12,907 bases of DNA from NCBI GenBank assembly GCA_036493915.1, contig DASXPA010000143.1, forward strand, positions 1 to 12,907. Reading direction: 5' to 3'. How positions within the stretch are numbered: position 1 is the stretch's first letter; each line of letters opens with the position of its first letter. The stretch is from Palsa-1392 sp036493915 (GTDB taxonomy: Bacteria > Verrucomicrobiota > Verrucomicrobiia > Chthoniobacterales > UBA10450). A model generated the notes under the pieces. It saw only the letters and a program-made list of their open reading frames with translations. It searched no databases and had not been told where the DNA came from. Of the stretch, positions 7,613-12,907 are shown in pieces. The position numbers and the translations under genes are program-made.

Positions 7613-8308
7613 ATGCGGGTACTCGTAATCGAGGATGACTCCCGCCTTGCCCGGCAGATCGCGCGCGAGCTACAGCGGGTGAACCATGAGGCCAGCGCGT
7701 GCCATGATGGTGCGGAGGGCTTGCATGCAGCCCTGGAAAACCCGCCTGATCTCATCATCCTCGATATTAACCTGCCAGGTCTCGATGGCTTTTCTGTCCT
7801 GGCCCGGTTGCGGGCCGATCATTCGAGTGCGCGTATTCTCATTCTTACCGCGCGGGCCGACGTCAACGATCGCGTCAAGGGCTTAAGAGCTGGAGCGGAT
7901 GACTATCTCCCAAAGCCCTTCTCCATGAACGAGCTGATGGCGCGAGTCGATGCCTTGGGGCGGCGCGCTGCGACTCCTACCGCGAGCGACTTGCTTGAAG
8001 TCGCCGATTTACAAATGGATGTGCAACATCGGCGGGTGCGCCGCGCAGGAGAAGCTATCGTTCTGTCGCCGCGAGAGTTCGACGTCCTGCAAATCCTCAT
8101 GCAGGAACCGGGCCGGGTTTTTTCCCGGACGGAACTGTGCGAACGAATTTGGCAGCGCCAGCATGAATACGATACACGGACGGTGGAGATATTTATTAGC
8201 CGGTTGCGAAAGAAGGTCGATTTTGGTTTTGCTGTCGCGTTAATCCATACGACGCGCTACGTCGGCTACGCGATCCAGCCACCCCACTCGACGGCGTCCT
8301 CGACATAG
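7613..8308 (+). CDS. OmpR-family response regulator
   Basis: A 231-residue two-component regulator. The receiver domain (1-115) has the acidic pair in VIEDDS (E7, D8, D9), the phospho-acceptor D51 in LDINLPGLDG, T79 in LILTARAD and K101 in DDYLPKPF. A linker leads to a winged-helix DNA-binding domain (about 125-225) with the typical LSPREFDVLQILM, GRVFSRTELCERIW, then VEIFISRLRKKV and TRYVGYAI. The longer frame from 7517 adds residues before the first receiver strand and was rejected; MRVLVIEDD is a standard receiver start. It is probably the partner of the histidine kinase on the opposite strand (3772-5529), the only sensor in the window. The pairing is inferred from position, not shown by sequence. 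Confidence 0.93.
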   Translation: MRVLVIEDDSRLARQIARELQRVNHEASACHDGAEGLHAALENPPDLIILDINLPGLDGFSVLARLRADHSSARILILTARADVNDRVKGLRAGADDYLPKPFSMNELMARVDALGRRAATPTASDLLEVADLQMDVQHRRVRRAGEAIVLSPREFDVLQILMQEPGRVFSRTELCERIWQRQHEYDTRTVEIFISRLRKKVDFGFAVALIHTTRYVGYAIQPPHSTASST

Positions 8309-8548
8309 ATGATCCCGTCGCCCGGCACCGGCGATGACTCTGGCTGGAACAGAACACAAACCGATTCTTCTCCTCCGGCCTCTGGAGCTCGTCGCAGCGA
8401 AACGGCCGCGCGAAGGTTACTGCGTGTTCCTCTTCGAATAGTTGGCATCATGACGCGGAGGACGGCAACTCGCTGAACCACTCCGCTACCAAATCGCTTT
8501 CGCTCTTTCCAGCGACTCCCTAAGGTTACGAGGACTGAAGAGCGGATA
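8309..8548. other. Intergenic stretch before threonine synthase
   Basis: These 240 bp hold no supportable gene. A minus-strand open frame covers the stretch but has no recognisable domain, start signal or coding character. A short imperfect stem (GTCGCC with GGCGAT, near 8329-8346) sits just after the regulator stop and could take part in termination. No riboswitch or clear promoter was recognised. Confidence 0.5.
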
Positions 8549-9658
8549 ATGAACATCACACAAACACGAGCAGCCGGCAGGGGAGTAATTGCTCAATACC
8601 GAGCGCACCTTCCGATAGCGGAGACGACACGAGTGGTGTCATTAGGCGAAGGCGGGACGCCGCTGATTTTTTCGCCGCACTTGAGTAATGCGGTCGGGCG
8701 CGAATGCGAGGTTTTCGTCAAATACGAAGGCTTGAATCCGACCGGTTCCTTCAAGGATCGCGGAATGACGGTGGCTGTCTCAAAAGCGGTGGAGCGCGGC
8801 GCTCGAATGTTGATTTGTGCTTCGACCGGGAATACTTCTGCGTCCGCGGCGGCTTATGCAGCGCGCGCCGGGATCGATTGTGCGGTCGTCTTGCCCGCGG
8901 GAAAGATCGCGAGTGGGAAAATGGTGCAGGCGTTCGCCTACGGCGCGCGGATCGTCGCGATCGAGGGGAATTTTGATCAGGCACTCGAGATCGTTAGGCA
9001 GCTTGGAACGCACGAAGATTTTGCGATCGTAAACTCGATCAATCCCGACCGGATCGCGGGACAGAAGACGGCGGCGTTTGAGATCGTGGAAGAGTTAGGC
9101 GACGCGCCGGACTTTCATCTTTTGCCGGTTGGAAATGCAGGCAATATCACCGCTTACTGGGCCGGCTATGAGGAGTTTTGCGCGGTCTGCAATGCGACGC
9201 GGCGTCCCCACATGATCGGTTTCCAGGCGACTGGCGCGGCGCCGATTTATCGCGGGGAAGTTGTCCTTAGGCCAGAGACGATTGCCACTGCCATCCGCAT
9301 TGGAAATCCCGCGAGTTGGTCGGAAGCGAATCGCGCCATCGCCGAATCGGACGGCGCAATCGACATTGTGAGTGATGAAGAAATTCTCGCCGCACAACGC
9401 TGGCTTGCGAGCAGAGAGGGCGTCCTTGTCGAGCCGGCGAGCGCGGCGCCGATCGCCGGTTTACTGCGCGCTTGTCGGGCCGAAGATTCGTCGCACTTTA
9501 CGACCGCCTCGATTCCCGACGGCAGCCGGATCGTTTGCACCGTGACTGGTCACGGATTGAAAGACCCGGAAATCATTTCATCGGTGGTCGCGCTGCCGAC
9601 ACCTGTTTCGCCTAACGAGGAGGAAGTATTGCGCGCGCTCGAGCGGCCGCAGAGTTGA
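8549..9658 (+). CDS. thrC: Threonine synthase
   Basis: This 369-residue PLP enzyme converts O-phosphohomoserine to threonine and phosphate in the cytoplasm. The early GEGGTPLI is followed by the PLP-lysine motif NPTGSFKDRGM with K69. ASTGNTSASAAAYA (91-104) and the phosphate-binding glycine loop LPVGNAGN (192-199) follow. A C-terminal segment CTVTGHGLKDP is typical of ThrC rather than of threonine dehydratase. The length fits the shorter bacterial class. The ATG start places RGVIAQYR at residues 11-18, as in relatives. Aspartate kinase follows after 39 bp in the same direction, so the two are probably one operon for the threonine branch. Homoserine dehydrogenase and homoserine kinase are not in this window. 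No leader peptide or T-box-like structure was recognised upstream. Confidence 0.96.
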   Translation: MNITQTRAAGRGVIAQYRAHLPIAETTRVVSLGEGGTPLIFSPHLSNAVGRECEVFVKYEGLNPTGSFKDRGMTVAVSKAVERGARMLICASTGNTSASAAAYAARAGIDCAVVLPAGKIASGKMVQAFAYGARIVAIEGNFDQALEIVRQLGTHEDFAIVNSINPDRIAGQKTAAFEIVEELGDAPDFHLLPVGNAGNITAYWAGYEEFCAVCNATRRPHMIGFQATGAAPIYRGEVVLRPETIATAIRIGNPASWSEANRAIAESDGAIDIVSDEEILAAQRWLASREGVLVEPASAAPIAGLLRACRAEDSSHFTTASIPDGSRIVCTVTGHGLKDPEIISSVVALPTPVSPNEEEVLRALERPQS

Positions 9659-9697
9659 CACCGCCACAAGAATGAGGAAAACGGGGCGGCGTTAACC

Positions 9698-10939
9698 ATG
9701 GGCCTGATCGTTCAGAAATATGGCGGTACTTCCGTCGGCAGCGCGGAACGCATTCGCAAAGTCGCTGCGCGCATGCTCGCGACGCAGCAGGCGGGGCACG
9801 ATGTCGTCGCCGTGATCTCCGCGATGGCCGGCGTGACTGACAACTTGATCAAACTTGCACACGAGATGTCGCCGCAGCCGAGCGAACGGGAGATGGACGC
9901 GCTTCTCGCTACCGGCGAGCAAAGCGCGAGTGCGCTCACTGCGATGGCAGTGAATGCGCTTGGTGGAAAAGCCGTCTCATTAACAGGCGCCGCCGCCGGT
10001 ATTGTCACAGACGGAATTCACACGAAGGCGAAGATCTCGCACATCTCGCCGCGGCAAATCAACGAACTCCTCGCGGAGGATTACATCGTGATCGTCGCTG
10101 GCTTCCAGGGACAGAGCCCGCAAGGCGCGATCACAACGTTAGGCCGCGGCGGCTCCGATCTCACCGCGATCGCGCTCGCGGCCGCGTTGAAGGCGGATGA
10201 TTGCCAGATTTTTACCGACGTCGATGGCGTGCACACTTGCGATCCGCGGGTCGTTCCGGACGCGAGCAAGATCGACGAGATCGCTTATGACGAGCTGCTC
10301 GAAATGGCGGGCGCCGGCTCCAAAGTGATGCAGGCGCGCGCGGTGGAGTTTGCGAAAAAATTCGGAGTTGGCTTCGAAGTGCGCTCGAGCCTCAAGGACG
10401 AACCCGGCACGAAGGCGAAGCCGGCGCCTGCGAGCATGGAAGATGTCGTTGTCCGTGGCGTCAGCCTGGAGCGCAATCAGGCGAAGGTGACGATCTGCGG
10501 CGTGCCCGATCGGCCGGGATGCGCGGGAATGATTTTCTCGGCGATATCGGCGGCGAATCTAAGCGTGGATATGATTGTGCAAAACGCTTCCAGCACCGGG
10601 ACGACCGATCTCTCTTTCACTTTGTCGCAGGACGATTTTCCACTCGCGGAGACGGTCCTGCGGCCGCTCGTGCCGAAGATCGGCGCCACGGATATGACCG
10701 CTAAAATCGGCGTGGCGAAGCTCAGCGTCGTCGGTATCGGCATGCGCTCGCACGCCGGAGTGGCCTCGCGGCTTTTCGCCTGTCTTGGCGAGGCCAGAGT
10801 CAACATCCAGCTAATCTCGACTTCTGAAATCAAGATTGCCGTCGTCGTCGACGAAGCCGAATTGGAGCGCGCCGCGCAGGCGACGCATGCGGCCTTCGGT
10901 CTCGCGCAACGGCGGCCCGCTTCCTCTTCCCCCGCCTAA
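9698..10939 (+). CDS. lysC: Aspartate kinase
   Basis: A 413-residue aspartokinase that phosphorylates aspartate, the first step towards lysine, threonine and methionine. The catalytic domain (1 to about 235) has the start motif VQKYGGTSVG, then TTLGRGGSD (147-155) and FTDVDGVHTCDPR (172-184). Two C-terminal ACT domains (about 260-335 and 340-405) contain DRPG and STSEIKI and are expected to bind feedback effectors. Length and layout match the class of LysC with paired ACT domains (Corynebacterium/Thermus-like) rather than a bifunctional kinase-homoserine dehydrogenase. The ATG at 9698 gives a canonical N-terminus. It follows thrC by 39 bp, consistent with co-transcription. The stop codon lies inside one copy of the GCCTAACG word. 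Confidence 0.96.
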   Translation: MGLIVQKYGGTSVGSAERIRKVAARMLATQQAGHDVVAVISAMAGVTDNLIKLAHEMSPQPSEREMDALLATGEQSASALTAMAVNALGGKAVSLTGAAAGIVTDGIHTKAKISHISPRQINELLAEDYIVIVAGFQGQSPQGAITTLGRGGSDLTAIALAAALKADDCQIFTDVDGVHTCDPRVVPDASKIDEIAYDELLEMAGAGSKVMQARAVEFAKKFGVGFEVRSSLKDEPGTKAKPAPASMEDVVVRGVSLERNQAKVTICGVPDRPGCAGMIFSAISAANLSVDMIVQNASSTGTTDLSFTLSQDDFPLAETVLRPLVPKIGATDMTAKIGVAKLSVVGIGMRSHAGVASRLFACLGEARVNIQLISTSEIKIAVVVDEAELERAAQATHAAFGLAQRRPASSSPA

Positions 10940-10965
10940 CGACTGCTTTTTAGGCTAACGAGCCT
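10934..10965. repeat. Overlapping hairpins at the convergent lysC junction
   Basis: GCCTAA (10934-10939) pairs with TTAGGC (10950-10955) around a 10-nt loop. Alternatively AGGCT (10952-10956) pairs with AGCCT (10961-10965) around AACG. They lie across the lysC stop and upstream of the 3' end of the converging minus-strand gene, so they could work as a bidirectional terminator. No T-tract follows either stem, so this is not a canonical intrinsic terminator. The left arm is one copy of the over-represented octamer. Confidence 0.4.
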
Positions 10966-10975
10966 TGCCTGACGA

Positions 10976-11464
10976 TCATTGTTTGCCCACGGGTACGACA
11001 TAATATTCGCCGACCCCAGCCATTCGGATTTTCCAACCAAAGAAGGTCTTGTAAACCGCCGTCGCCGGGTGGTCCTTCGGCGGCCCATCGTAGCGCGGCG
11101 TCCGGTCGGTGATTTCCCATTGCGAGCCGTCTTCGAGGGGAATGATCTGCCGGGTCGAGATGCCTTGGACGACACCGTCGACTCGGCTCACGATCAGATG
11201 CAGCTTCTCGTGCTTGACCGCTTTGCTCGCAGCTTTCTCCTCGATCTTCTCGCGATCGCCTTGCAGCCACCGATTCAACTTTTCCAGCTCAGCCGGAGTC
11301 AATTTTTCCAAACCGGCGGCCTTGAATTGCTCCGGACTCATTTCCTCCTGGATGCTGGCCTTCTCATTCTGGGCGGCGGCGGTCGTGGCGTAGCCTAACG
11401 AAAAGCCAAAAGCGAGCAGGGGACCGAGAAGCAGAGAAAAGAAACGCAAGTGGTGTCGGTTCAT
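10976..11464 (-). CDS. Small exported protein of unknown function
   Basis: 162 residues starting MNRHHLRFFSLLLGPLLAF, a clear signal peptide ending near AAAQ (about residue 32). The mature part has an amphipathic segment GLEKLTPAELEKLNRWLQG, a motif seen in many small exported proteins of Gram-negative bacteria. A lysine/glutamate-rich linker follows, then a beta-rich C-terminal half (IPLEDGSQWEITD, then GWKIRMAGVGEYYVVPVG) that looks like a compact SH3-like or OB-like domain. No catalytic motif is visible. The frame is open further upstream to 11710, but the internal ATG at 11464 is preferred because it begins the signal peptide directly. It converges with lysC (36 bp apart). The function is unknown, probably periplasmic. 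Confidence 0.75.
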   Translation of the reverse strand: MNRHHLRFFSLLLGPLLAFGFSLGYATTAAAQNEKASIQEEMSPEQFKAAGLEKLTPAELEKLNRWLQGDREKIEEKAASKAVKHEKLHLIVSRVDGVVQGISTRQIIPLEDGSQWEITDRTPRYDGPPKDHPATAVYKTFFGWKIRMAGVGEYYVVPVGKQ

Positions 11465-11761
11465 CAGATCGAATGGAAAAGAGCCGCAGCGTAACAAGTG
11501 GCGGCGCCGGGTCAAGAGCGCAGCGGATCTGATCCAGCTCCAGTCCACGGTCAACCCATTCGGCAGGCGCCAATCTCGTTCTGGTGCTGGGGCGTTGGCT
11601 GTCTCAGCCGAGTGCGGGACGAGCGAAAGAGGTGCGCTGAGGAGAGCGCAGAAAACAACCATTCCTCTCGCGAATGTCGATTGAGCCGATGAAGAAACTT
11701 CTGTGCTCAATTCGAGGGACGCGCGGAGCCGCGGGTCGTAACCTTTATTGACGACGATCGC
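11465..11761. other. Intergenic stretch between two minus-strand genes
   Basis: About 297 bp without a supportable gene. An open minus-strand frame continuous with the exported protein covers the left part and even has a hydrophobic segment. It lacks a good start signal and would put a second signal peptide in the middle of the product. The promoter of the exported-protein gene should lie here, but no convincing -35/-10 pair was seen. Confidence 0.45.
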
Positions 11762-12229
11762 TCACAGATCCTTTTGCATCTGGAAGTGTTCGATTTCGCC
11801 AAAAAGCTTGCCCGCCGGCCCTTTGATCCGGTAACCGTGCTCTTGATAGAATCGCACTGCCGCTTCACGCGCATTTAACACCATTAATTTCGCGCCAGCT
11901 TCACGCGCGCGCTGCTCTAGGTTCTGCAGAACGAGACTGCCAAGGCCGCGGCTTTGGGCATTCGGATCCACCGCCATAAATCGAATCTGCGCCTCGACCG
12001 GCGAATTCAAATGCATGCGCCCGGCGGCGAGCGCCGCGCCGTGCGTATCACGAACCATCAGATGCACGCTCTCATTTTCGCGATCGTCGCGTTCCGACCC
12101 GCGGGGCTGTTGCCAGGGCGCGCGCAAAACGCGCCAACGAAGATCGAAATAGCGCTCCAAATCCGCCTCTGTCGTCGGCACGATCAGCGATTCTCCCATC
12201 CGAAGCTCCGAGGAAGCCGGTCGATTCAT
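11762..12229 (-). CDS. GNAT-family N-acetyltransferase
   Basis: A 155-residue single-domain protein of the GNAT fold, expected to transfer an acetyl group from acetyl-CoA to an amine of unknown identity. The N-terminal part IVPTTEADLERYFDLRW is typical of the family. The acetyl-CoA loop is RFMAVDPNAQSRGLGS (83-98) with the Q/R-x2-G-x-G/A signature at Q92-S98. The late helix FYQEHGY (127-133) is also standard. Two starts are possible: ATG at 12229, taken here, or ATG at 12199, which is preceded by a GGAG six bases upstream and would give 145 residues. The shorter form is supported by that ribosome binding site and by family alignment from memory. It stands alone between a long gap and the mobile-element edge. 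Confidence 0.88.
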   Translation of the reverse strand: MNRPASSELRMGESLIVPTTEADLERYFDLRWRVLRAPWQQPRGSERDDRENESVHLMVRDTHGAALAAGRMHLNSPVEAQIRFMAVDPNAQSRGLGSLVLQNLEQRAREAGAKLMVLNAREAAVRFYQEHGYRIKGPAGKLFGEIEHFQMQKDL

Positions 12230-12261
12230 GAACTAAAGATACCGAACTTGCGACCAATTTG

Positions 12262-12310
12262 AAGATTCGCCTGAGCGGAGGGGATTCGAACGAGCGACCT
12301 TCAGGGGAAG
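12262..12310 (-). pseudogene. tRNA 3'-end-like remnant
   Basis: On the minus strand this stretch reads GAAGGTCGCTC, then the exact T-loop consensus GTTCGAATCC (12291 down to 12282), then CCTCCGCTCA. It looks like the T-arm and acceptor end of a tRNA. The T-stem bases do not pair (GCTCG against CCCCT), and no anticodon arm or D-arm is visible upstream. It is therefore a fragment or a decayed copy rather than a working tRNA. Such fragments often mark the edge of inserted DNA. Confidence 0.45.
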
Positions 12311-12356
12311 CCTTCGAGCGATCCAAGGCGGGCCATTGCAACGTCAATAATAACAT

Positions 12357-12369
12357 CATACAATGTATG
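12357..12369. promoter_or_regulatory. AT-rich palindrome next to the mobile-element edge
   Basis: CATACA-A-TGTATG is a perfect 6-bp dyad with a single-base centre inside an AT-rich patch (about 12340-12380) that contrasts with the GC-rich surroundings. It could be an operator, a hairpin at the transposon end or an insertion target. It is not tied to a recognised gene in the window. Confidence 0.35.
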
Positions 12370-12405
12370 TCATATAAAATCCTCCGGTGTTGGTTCTGAT
12401 TCACG

Positions 12406-12907
12406 TTATGGTTTTTCAAATCCGGCCAGTGCCTTCTCGAAGATCGCATCCTCTGCCAGCCGACGTGCCGCCGCTTTCGCGGCCTTCTGCGCTTCGAATT
12501 TAGGATGCCAATACATTTCTGTCATCTCGACAACGCGTTCTAAACTCCAACGGCTTTCTTCGATGCCTGCGGCGACCGCTGGCGTTGTTCCGAGCGTCTT
12601 GTGCTTCCGCACGAAGTTGTAAACGCCAAGCGTTAGCGCAATCGCGCATTTGTGCGTGGCGAGGTCTTTCGAATAACCGAGTCCCTGGCGTTGGAACCGC
12701 TTTAGTTCCTGCCTAACTGTCAGGAACAGGCGCTCAATATGACTCGTGGTGAGGCTTTCTAAGTCCGGCGAGCCGACCACCGCTTCCCGCTCCGCTGTGA
12801 CCATCTTGCGGACGCCTTCATTGCGTCCGAAGCGGGCCAGCGTGCCGTCCGGTAGTTGAGGCTCGCCGAAAATCTTTGTCTCCGTGCCGTAGGAATATCC
12901 CTCGTAT
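12406..12907 (-). CDS. IS1-like DDE transposase, N-terminus beyond the window
   Basis: The minus-strand frame is open from the window edge to a TAA at 12406-12408, giving 167 C-terminal residues; the ATG at 12804 is internal. The order YGTETKIFGEP, VVGSPDLESLTTSHIER, GLGYSKDLATHK, VYNFVRKHKTLGTTPAVAAG and WSLERVVEM matches the C-terminal half of the IS1-like DDE transposases common in environmental bacteria. In those the corresponding text is STSYVER and YNFVRIHKTLRVTPAMAAG. The Glu of SHIER should be the catalytic third acidic residue. The element's right end should lie between about 12370 and 12405. A GGTGTTGGTTCTG near 12386 starts like IS1 terminal repeats, but the other end is outside the window. 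Confidence 0.85.
   Translation of the reverse strand, partial: YEGYSYGTETKIFGEPQLPDGTLARFGRNEGVRKMVTAEREAVVGSPDLESLTTSHIERLFLTVRQELKRFQRQGLGYSKDLATHKCAIALTLGVYNFVRKHKTLGTTPAVAAGIEESRWSLERVVEMTEMYWHPKFEAQKAAKAAARRLAEDAIFEKALAGFEKP

Larger units (their letters stand above)
137..11400. repeat. Dispersed over-represented octamer CGTTAGGC / GCCTAACG (10 exact copies)
   Basis: Exact CGTTAGGC copies begin at 137, 3040, 5091, 8992 and 10137. Exact GCCTAACG copies begin at 2494, 5428, 9610, 10934 and 11393. Nine of the ten read GCCTAACGA when oriented the same way. Near-matches occur at 3260, 8641, 9093, 10950 and 12709. A hand estimate at about 58% GC expects about 0.5 copies for both strands. All are inside or at the very ends of genes, in several reading frames and in both orientations relative to transcription. 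The coordinates span the first to last copy; the sequence between is unrelated. Confidence 0.85.

Noticed and set aside
8440..8520. tRNA-like text on the minus strand (GCGGAGTGGTTCAGCG)
   Set aside because: It resembles a D-arm by eye, but no acceptor, anticodon or T-arm can be placed around it.
8266..8559. Minus-strand 97-residue open frame covering the gap before thrC
   Set aside because: It overlaps the ends of two firm genes, has no recognisable domain or start signal, and its first codons lie in thrC.
9672..9695. Seven-codon open frame MRKTGRR between thrC and lysC as an attenuator leader peptide
   Set aside because: It has only one Thr codon and no Lys run, and no alternative hairpin or T-tract follows. 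It is probably chance.
11465..11710. Upstream extension of the small exported protein, with its own hydrophobic segment
   Set aside because: It would bury the clear signal peptide starting at 11464. No ribosome binding site or domain supports the extension.
12262..12345. Complete functional tRNA on the minus strand
   Set aside because: The T-loop consensus is present, but the T-stem does not pair and no anticodon stem or D-arm can be folded upstream.

Overview
The window looks like chromosomal DNA from a GC-rich, Gram-negative soil-type bacterium. The outer-membrane porin-like protein, the Tat-exported ferritin-like protein and the ClcB-like chloride channel with CBS domains fit Verrucomicrobia (Chthoniobacter/Udaeobacter-like) best. 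That assignment is inference from gene style, not from a marker gene.

Layout: (1) 1-432, the C-terminal part of a NIF3-family protein. (2) 440-548, a REP-like inverted repeat pair. (3) 713-2506, a ClC-family chloride channel/transporter of the ClcB type with two C-terminal CBS domains. (4) 6161 down to 2573 on the minus strand, a tightly coupled three-gene operon: secreted cupredoxin-like protein, then Cache-type sensor histidine kinase, then outer-membrane beta-barrel protein. Both junctions are 4-bp stop/start overlaps, which also fix two start codons. (5) Divergent from it, a Tat-exported ferritin-like protein (6378-7487) followed by an OmpR-class response regulator (7613-8308). The kinase and regulator are a likely cognate pair separated by a divergent promoter region. 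(6) 8549-10939, threonine synthase and aspartate kinase, a small threonine/aspartate-family amino-acid unit. (7) Minus strand: a small exported protein (10976-11464) and a GNAT acetyltransferase (11762-12229). (8) 12262-12907, an accessory edge: a tRNA 3'-end-like remnant, an AT-rich palindrome and the C-terminal part of an IS1-like DDE transposase that runs off the window.

Four things stand out. The word GCCTAACG/CGTTAGGC occurs 10 times exactly in 12.9 kb, in genes and gene ends of both strands, where fewer than one would be expected. This suggests a genome-wide signal word (uptake, segregation, recombination or similar). The five genes between 2573 and 8308 look like an envelope metal/redox sensing module with its own two-component system. 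The divergent promoter region between them carries an inverted repeat and an 11-bp-phased direct repeat. A mobile-element edge lies at the right end. No CRISPR array, rRNA gene or intact tRNA was seen.
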